DNA of 19,169 nucleotides from contig CANGXK010000012.1 in NCBI GenBank assembly GCA_947457715.1, positions 1 through 19,169 on the forward strand, written 5' to 3'. A program made the translations under genes and the position numbers. The notes under the pieces were generated by a model, which searched no databases, had not been told where the DNA came from, and saw only the letters and a program-made list of their open reading frames with translations. This document shows, one piece after another, positions 15,177 through 19,169 of this stretch (positions are counted from its first letter, which is position 1; each line of letters starts with the position of its first letter). Origin of the DNA: Gemmatimonadota bacterium. GTDB taxonomy: Bacteria > Gemmatimonadota > Gemmatimonadetes > Gemmatimonadales > Gemmatimonadaceae.

Positions 15177-16679
15177 TCAGTGGTTCGAGGAATTCGTGCG
15201 GCCTGCTGCAGCGCCACGGTAATGGGCTGGCACCTGTGCCGCCGCGGCGCGCAAATCGGCCCACGCGGCCTCCACGTGGCTCCGGTCGGTGCGGATGTTC
15301 CCGATGGCCAGCCGCAGCGTGTATTTCCCGTGCAATTTGGTGTGCGACAGGTACACCCGACCTTCGGCGTTCACGTGCTCCATGATCGCCGCGTTCAGCC
15401 GTGCAACGTCCGGTTCGCTCATGCCGGCCGGCGCGTAGCGGAAGCACACCAGCGACATGGTGACCGGCGCCGTGAGCTCCCAGCCGCTGTTTTCGAAGTG
15501 CACCATGCCGGCAAAGTCGCGCGCGAGGTCGCAGTGAAAGCGAATGCGTTCGGCGATCCCTTCGGCGCCGTACGCGCGCATCACCATCCACAGTTTGAGT
15601 GACCGGAAGCGACGGCCCAGCTGAATGCCGTAGTCCATCAGGTTCACGGTCTCACTGGTTGTGCTCGTGATCAGATACTCGGGGAGCAGGGCGAAGGCGC
15701 GTCGGAGCGCGTCGGGATGCTTGGTGTACATCACGGAGCAATCCATCGGCGTGAACAGCCACTTGTGCGGATTGACCACGAACGAGTCGGCGTCGTCGGT
15801 GCCATCCATGAGATGTCGCATTTCCGGCACGATCGCCGTGACGCCACCGTACGCCGCATCGACGTGCACCCAGCAGCCATGGGCGCGGGCAATGCGCACC
15901 ACGGCGCGCACGGGGTCGACGCTGGTCATGCTGGTGGTCCCCACGCACGGCACGACGGCGATCGGTCGGAAGCCGGCGGTGATGTCGGCCTGCATCGCCG
16001 ACTCGAGCGCGTCGGGTCGCAGGCGGAAGCTCTCGTCGGCGGGAATCTTGACGAGGTTCTCGTGGCCGAGTCCGAGGGCGATCACGGCTTTATCGATCGA
16101 CGAGTGCGCATGTTCGCTGCAGTACACGCGCAGTCTCGGCATATCGGCGCGTCCGGCCATGCCCTGCATGCGCACGTCGTACCCGGCTTGCTCCCGCGCC
16201 GCCGCGAGGGCGTAGAAGGTGCTCACGCTGGCGGTATCGGTGATCTGTCCGAACCACCCCTCGCCCATGCCCATCAGTTGCCGAAGCCAATCCAGCGAAA
16301 CCTGTTCAAGCTCGGTGACCGCAGGGCTGGTGACCCAGAGCATTCCGTTGGCATTGATCCCGGCAGCAAGCAGTTCGCCGAGGATGCCTGGGTAGGAGGC
16401 GGAGTTCGCGAAGTACGCGAAGAACCCGGGATGGTTCCAGTGCGTGATGCCGGGCATGATGGTGTCGCGGACGTCGCGCAGCATCGCTTCCAGGGACTCG
16501 CCCTGCATAGGCGCCGACGTGGGCAGCGCGGCGCGAATGTCGCCCGGCTGCACGCGACTCTTCACCGGCAGCTTCGCGGGATGCTCGAGGTAGTCGGCGA
16601 TCCAGTCGACGGCAGCATGGGCTGCAGCGCGGAACTCGTCGGGCGGGAGATCGCCGAGGAACGTGGAGTCGGTAGACAT
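15177..16679 (-). CDS. PLP-dependent group II (aromatic-L-amino-acid) decarboxylase
   Basis: The 500-residue protein matches the aromatic amino acid decarboxylase family along its length: FRAAAHAAVDWIADYLE at the N-terminus, THWNHPGFFAYFANSASYPG, TSPAVTELEQVSLDWL, then CSEHAHSSIDKA with His192 (stacks on the cofactor), VHVDAAYGG with Asp274 (pairs with the pyridine nitrogen), and NPHKWLFTPMDCSVMYT with Lys306, the Schiff-base lysine. It decarboxylates an aromatic amino acid such as Trp, Tyr, Phe or DOPA to the amine and acts in the cytoplasm. Specificity is uncertain, but length and motifs favour the aromatic rather than the glutamate or histidine branch. It converges with the DedA gene (23-bp gap) and diverges from the VapBC pair. 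The ATG at 16679 lacks an obvious Shine-Dalgarno. Catalytic residues are all present. Confidence 0.93.
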   Translation of the reverse strand: MSTDSTFLGDLPPDEFRAAAHAAVDWIADYLEHPAKLPVKSRVQPGDIRAALPTSAPMQGESLEAMLRDVRDTIMPGITHWNHPGFFAYFANSASYPGILGELLAAGINANGMLWVTSPAVTELEQVSLDWLRQLMGMGEGWFGQITDTASVSTFYALAAAREQAGYDVRMQGMAGRADMPRLRVYCSEHAHSSIDKAVIALGLGHENLVKIPADESFRLRPDALESAMQADITAGFRPIAVVPCVGTTSMTSVDPVRAVVRIARAHGCWVHVDAAYGGVTAIVPEMRHLMDGTDDADSFVVNPHKWLFTPMDCSVMYTKHPDALRRAFALLPEYLITSTTSETVNLMDYGIQLGRRFRSLKLWMVMRAYGAEGIAERIRFHCDLARDFAGMVHFENSGWELTAPVTMSLVCFRYAPAGMSEPDVARLNAAIMEHVNAEGRVYLSHTKLHGKYTLRLAIGNIRTDRSHVEAAWADLRAAAAQVPAHYRGAAAGRTNSSNH

Positions 16680-16836
16680 GCGGGGAAGCTATCGCGGCGG
16701 CTGCGGCGGCGGGGGCGCTTCGGAGGGCGTCGGGGTGGATCCGGCATCGCTGGTTCGCGCGACGGGCGCGAAGGGCACGCGACGAACAGAATATGCATGT
16801 AGTGACTACATGTACATACGGTGCTACCATACATGT
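16680..16836. other. Divergent promoter region between decarboxylase and antitoxin
   Basis: A 157-bp gap separates two divergent starts. Its left part is a GC-rich stretch (16680-16780) in which I see nothing definite. Its right 50 bp turns AT-richer and carries two palindromes just upstream of the antitoxin start. Confidence 0.6.
16796..16812. promoter_or_regulatory. Perfect 17-bp palindrome, likely antitoxin operator
   Basis: catgtagt-g-actacatg is an exact inverted repeat with one central base, 24 bp before the antitoxin ATG. Ribbon-helix-helix antitoxins of VapB type usually bind such sites to autoregulate. The sequence is seen; binding is inferred. Confidence 0.6.
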
Positions 16837-16839
16837 ATG
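16828..16839. promoter_or_regulatory. 12-bp palindrome overlapping the antitoxin start codon
   Basis: catacatgtatg is its own reverse complement, and its last three bases are the ATG of the antitoxin gene. It shares an acatg core with the upstream palindrome. If transcription starts close by, the mRNA would be leaderless, and bound antitoxin would block initiation. Confidence 0.5.
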
Positions 16840-17115
16840 TCGAATTCTCCACGTCGCGTGCGCGAACCGGTGCAGGTCTATCTGGCCGCCGATGATCGGG
16901 ATCTGCTGAACCGATTGGTGGCGGAGACCGGCTTATCGAAGGCGGAGATCCTGCGCCGTGGCGTGCGCAGTTTTGCCAAGGAGCAGCAAACGACAAGCCC
17001 GATGTTGCAGTATCTGGAGAACCTGGGGGACACCGAGGCGCCGGATGGTACGGCGGTGGACCACGATGCTGCGTTGGCCGAGTCGTACCGGAGCACGCGG
17101 TCGCGACGGCGGTGA
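16837..17115 (+). CDS. VapB-type ribbon-helix-helix antitoxin
   Basis: The 92-residue protein has an N-terminal RHH (CopG-like) domain: EPVQVYLAADDRDLLNRLV forms the beta-strand and first helix, and TGLSKAEILRRGVRSFAKE forms the second helix. The polar, acidic C-terminal tail (GDTEAPDGTAVDHDAALAES) would wrap the toxin. I chose the ATG at 16837 because upstream in-frame starts lie in non-coding-looking sequence and the RHH fold begins soon after it. No Shine-Dalgarno is present, and a palindrome overlaps the start codon, so it may be leaderless and self-repressed. The stop overlaps the toxin GTG by GTGA (17112-17115). The acidic, unstructured tail is the expected protease-sensitive feature of an antitoxin. 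It is probably the antidote and DNA-binding half of the pair. Confidence 0.88.
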   Translation: MSNSPRRVREPVQVYLAADDRDLLNRLVAETGLSKAEILRRGVRSFAKEQQTTSPMLQYLENLGDTEAPDGTAVDHDAALAESYRSTRSRRR

Positions 17116-17522
17116 AACAGGCGTTCCTGGATACATCGGGATGGTTCGCAGCGCTGAGCAGCAAAGAGGCGCACCATCGCCTCGCGATGACCACCTACCG
17201 TGGCTGGATCGAGGAGGGACGACAGTTGGTGACCACCAACCTGGTGCTCTCCGAAATGCAGATCCTGCTCATGCGATTCCGCGGTGTCGGCGCGGGCGTG
17301 CAGTTCCTCGACAGTGTGCATCAGGATCCGGGTCACGACGTGATCTACGTGGATCGCGATCTTGAACGCGCCGCGGTTGACCGATGGCTTCGTCGCTTCT
17401 CCGATCAGCGAATCAGTCTCGCTGATGCGGTGAGCTTCGAGGTCATGCGCCTGCGGCGAATCAGAAGCGTCCTCGCGCTCGACGAGCATTTCACCACGGC
17501 CGGCTTCGACGCCGTGCCCTGA
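17112..17522 (+). CDS. PIN-domain ribonuclease toxin (VapC-type)
   Basis: The 136-residue protein is a typical PIN domain. It starts MKQAFLDTSGWFAAL with the first catalytic Asp (Asp7), then TTNLVLSEMQ with Glu48, FSDQRISLADAVSFEVM with Asp98 and Asp105, and VLALDEHFTTAGFDAV with Asp124, so all Mg2+-coordinating acids are present. VapC toxins cleave RNA, usually tRNA or rRNA, when the antitoxin is lost. The GTG start at 17112 overlaps the antitoxin stop as GTGA, the normal VapBC arrangement. Its TGA (17520-17522) is directly followed, with no gap, by the complement of the convergent lipoprotein gene's stop, giving tgatca. Target RNA cannot be inferred. Confidence 0.92.
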   Translation: MKQAFLDTSGWFAALSSKEAHHRLAMTTYRGWIEEGRQLVTTNLVLSEMQILLMRFRGVGAGVQFLDSVHQDPGHDVIYVDRDLERAAVDRWLRRFSDQRISLADAVSFEVMRLRRIRSVLALDEHFTTAGFDAVP

Positions 17523-18554
17523 TCACGGGGCCAGCGACAATCCCCAGTGCAGGCGGAGATACTGCTCCAGCACCTGCGCCGTCGCGTCGGCGAACCGTTC
17601 GCGATTGGCCGCGTTGTCGCGCACCCCGACGAAGTTCGCCTCGATCTGGACGCCGCAGATCATCCCACCCGTGGTGCCACCGAGTGGCCCGGCCTCGCTG
17701 CCGCACGTGTGCCGACGGGTGTTGTCGCCGCCGTTAAAGTAGTCGGCGCCGCTGGGCCGCGGATCGCTGCTGCTCGGTATCGACGGGAACCCCCGCGCGG
17801 CGTAGAGCGTGCCGAGGCTGGTGGGGCCGCGCAGGAGCGCCGAGAAGGACAGTGGTGATGCGAGGGACAGTGACAGCACACTGGCGCGGCTCTCGGCGGC
17901 GCTCGATGCATCGAGTGCCGCGTCGGTGCCGTCGAGTTGTGCGGCGGTCGTGAGATAGCCCAGTTCGAGCCGTTGTACGGGATGGCCATGGCCGTGCATG
18001 TCCATGTACCAGCCCTTGCCGTGGGCCTTCAGCACTTCACTCTTGGCGAGGTCGATGTAGCTGTGCCATTCGCTGAGCGCCGTGGCCGCCTCGGCGTTGC
18101 CGCAGCCGGCTTCCGGCTGCAGGCGGTTGGGGTCGAGCTTACGTCGCGACAAGTGCGCGATGATCACGTGCGGGTACTTGCCGAAGCGCGCCGCGTAGCG
18201 CGTCTGCATGGTGCGCACGAGTTCCTGCGTGTTCGCGTCGGTCACTGTCGTGGCCGACCCGCCGCAGGCACTGGCGGTCCGATCGGGGATCGACGCCGGA
18301 CTGAGCGTCCCGCCATGCGGCGCCGTGAGAATCACCGGGGCGTTGCCGGCGATGTACTCCACGTAGCCGTTGCGCCCGAAGTACGACTGCCCGGCCACGT
18401 AGGTGACCGGCGCCACCGGCGGCGGCGTGACGGGGGGCTTCGTGTCCGTCGGGGCGCCCGAGCACGCGCTCAGCGAGACGACCGACAGCACGAGGCCGGA
18501 CAGCAGGACCCCGACGGCCGCACGACGGCGGGGCAACGACGGTGGAAATGGCAT
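17523..18554 (-). CDS. Secreted lipoprotein resembling N-formylglutamate amidohydrolase
   Basis: The 343-residue protein has a signal peptide, RRRAAVGVLLSGLVLSVVSL, ending in a good lipobox, LSAC, then a Pro/Thr-rich linker. The folded domain has VILTAPHGGTLSPASIPDR, similar to the SxPHxG motif of N-formylglutamate amidohydrolases, DANTQELVRTMQ, VIIAHLSRRKLDPNR, and WYMDMHGHGHPVQRLELGY with a His-Gly-His-Gly-His cluster that looks metal-binding. CGVQIEANFVGVRDNAANRE closes the domain. This suggests a zinc-dependent amidohydrolase-fold hydrolase anchored to the outside of the cell; substrate is unknown. The ATG at 18554 was chosen because it is the start that yields a standard signal peptide; earlier in-frame starts run through tandem repeats. 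The gene converges with the toxin with no intergenic base. The call by fold is moderate; a formylglutamate-specific role is not claimed. Confidence 0.7.
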   Translation of the reverse strand: MPFPPSLPRRRAAVGVLLSGLVLSVVSLSACSGAPTDTKPPVTPPPVAPVTYVAGQSYFGRNGYVEYIAGNAPVILTAPHGGTLSPASIPDRTASACGGSATTVTDANTQELVRTMQTRYAARFGKYPHVIIAHLSRRKLDPNRLQPEAGCGNAEAATALSEWHSYIDLAKSEVLKAHGKGWYMDMHGHGHPVQRLELGYLTTAAQLDGTDAALDASSAAESRASVLSLSLASPLSFSALLRGPTSLGTLYAARGFPSIPSSSDPRPSGADYFNGGDNTRRHTCGSEAGPLGGTTGGMICGVQIEANFVGVRDNAANRERFADATAQVLEQYLRLHWGLSLAP

Positions 18555-18592
18555 GCCCGTAATCTCTCGTGCCGGCCGGCCTCGCGGTACGG

Positions 18593-18664
18593 GCACCCGT
18601 GCCGGATTGTGCACCCGTGCCGGATCATGCACCCGTGCCGGATCATGCACCCGTGCCAGATCAC
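18593..18664. repeat. 18-bp tandem repeat, four copies
   Basis: The unit gcacccgtgccggatcat occurs at 18611-18628 and 18629-18646, with variants at 18593-18610 (ending ttgt) and 18647-18664 (gccagatcac). Each unit contains the short dyad gcac-cc-gtgc. It lies upstream of the lipoprotein start and merges into the hairpin that begins at 18659. Confidence 0.9.
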
Positions 18665-18755
18665 GCGGAGGCGCAGAGAGCGCAGGGGTCGCAGAGGAAA
18701 AGGTCCCGTGCTGTTCCCTCTGCGTGCTCCGCGCTCTCCGCGCCTCCGCGTGATC
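18659..18755. repeat. Large imperfect inverted repeat (hairpin element)
   Basis: The left arm 18659-18683 starts gatcacgcggaggcgc and the right arm 18731-18755 ends gcgcctccgcgtgatc; over 25 bases they are complementary except one position. Inside, cgcagagg near 18691-18698 can pair with cctctgcg near 18718-18725. The left arm is also built of an 8-9 base period of the type cgcRgag. It lies between the divergent starts of the lipoprotein and the aminotransferase. It could be a REP/MITE-like interspersed element or a structured RNA. Confidence 0.75.
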
Positions 18756-18827
18756 TGGTCCGCTATGCCTGCGCCACTCACCACAGCCCGTGATTGCGGC
18801 CAAGCGGCCGATCCCGTACCGTCAGGG

Positions 18828-19169
18828 ATGACCACACACCGCTCCCGCCGGGATTTCGTGAAGAGCGCGGCCATTCTCGGCGCCGCCGCGGTTGCCGCGC
18901 CAGGCGTTGCCGCCGCGTCAGCATCGCCGCACACGCCCGACCACGGCGCCGCGAAAAGCGACCAACCGCTCACGCCGCATCCTGGTGCGCTGTATGACGT
19001 GGCGCGCGACGAAGCCTACTGGGCGCAGGTCGCCGCCAAGTATCGCATCACGCCGCGCACCACGAACCTGGAAGCGGGCTACTTCGGCATGATGGCGCAG
19101 CCCGTGCTCGAGGCGTATCACCGGTATATCGATCGCGCCAACAGCGAGAGTTCCTACTTCGCTCGGCGC
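18828..19169 (+). CDS. Tat-exported class V aminotransferase-like protein, 3' end outside the window
   Basis: An ATG at 18828 opens a frame that stays open to the end of the window (114 codons). The first residues, MTTHRSRRDFVKSAAILGAA, form a twin-arginine signal (RRDFVK), followed by a hydrophobic Ala-rich core. After a short linker, DEAYWAQVAAKYRITPRTTN and LEAGYFGMMAQPVLEAYHRY match the N-terminus of class V aminotransferases of the isopenicillin-N epimerase / cysteine desulfurase-like group. The PLP lysine region lies beyond the window, so activity cannot be judged. A PLP enzyme sent folded through Tat with its cofactor would make sense. The start is supported by the Tat motif and an aggg just before it; it is divergent from the lipoprotein gene across the repeat region. 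Confidence 0.8.
   Translation, partial: MTTHRSRRDFVKSAAILGAAAVAAPGVAAASASPHTPDHGAAKSDQPLTPHPGALYDVARDEAYWAQVAAKYRITPRTTNLEAGYFGMMAQPVLEAYHRYIDRANSESSYFARR

Noticed and set aside
15717..16802. A 361-codon open frame on the plus strand
   Set aside because: It mirrors the decarboxylase gene, whose catalytic residues are all in place; the plus-strand product is His/Gly/Arg-rich without motifs.
18593..18664. Possible CRISPR array
   Set aside because: The 18-bp units are directly adjacent with no spacers, and no cas genes are nearby.
18555..18803. An 83-codon N-terminal extension of the lipoprotein gene
   Set aside because: The extension is translated tandem repeat and hairpin sequence and would bury the signal peptide and lipobox; the start at 18554 gives a normal lipoprotein.

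Overview
The window is high-GC bacterial DNA with compact, often overlapping genes: ATGA or GTGA stop/start overlaps occur at six junctions. A Tat-type leader, lipoproteins and a tripartite RND pump indicate a Gram-negative (diderm) cell. The overall flavour would fit Gemmatimonadota, but that is an impression; no marker gene or rRNA is present to prove it.

Region 1 (1-7870) is a decaying surface-polysaccharide island. It holds a 5'-truncated GT4 glycosyltransferase (+), then on the minus strand a GT10 (fucosyltransferase-like) gene of clearly lower GC, a broken GT4 relic with an in-frame stop, an intact GT4, a WbsX/GH99-like gene and the orphaned tail of another gene. On the plus strand follow a wreck of a Wzt-type O-antigen ABC-transporter ATPase (front missing, internal deletion over the ABC signature, Walker B Asp replaced by Gly, a later frameshift), a small SAM methyltransferase and the first ~20 codons of a further gene. 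Three remnants of an IS91-like element, all in the same orientation and all ending in nearly the same terminal sequence (from 2097, 5354 and 7623), and the tail of an IS1380-type transposase interrupt the island. The intact enzymes could still modify a cell-surface glycan, but the exporter copy seen here cannot work.

Region 2 (7820-15153) is an efflux operon: a TetR regulator with an array of GCAAG/CTTGC half sites just upstream, then a TolC-like outer-membrane factor, a periplasmic adaptor and an HAE1-type RND pump. The first three genes are joined by ATGA overlaps. A DedA-family membrane protein follows 24 bp after the pump. Together the first four would form an inducible drug or solvent exporter.

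Region 3 (15177-19169) is mixed. A PLP-dependent aromatic-amino-acid-decarboxylase-like enzyme (-) is divergent from a VapBC-type toxin-antitoxin pair (+) with palindromic operators. The toxin's stop codon directly abuts that of a convergent secreted lipoprotein resembling N-formylglutamate amidohydrolases (-). An intergenic stretch with an 18-bp tandem repeat and a ~97-bp hairpin follows, and then the start of a Tat-exported class V aminotransferase (+) that runs off the window.

I found no wholly new system. The most informative features are the eroded transporter, the repeated same-orientation IS ends, the regulatory half-site arrays and the hairpin element near the right end.
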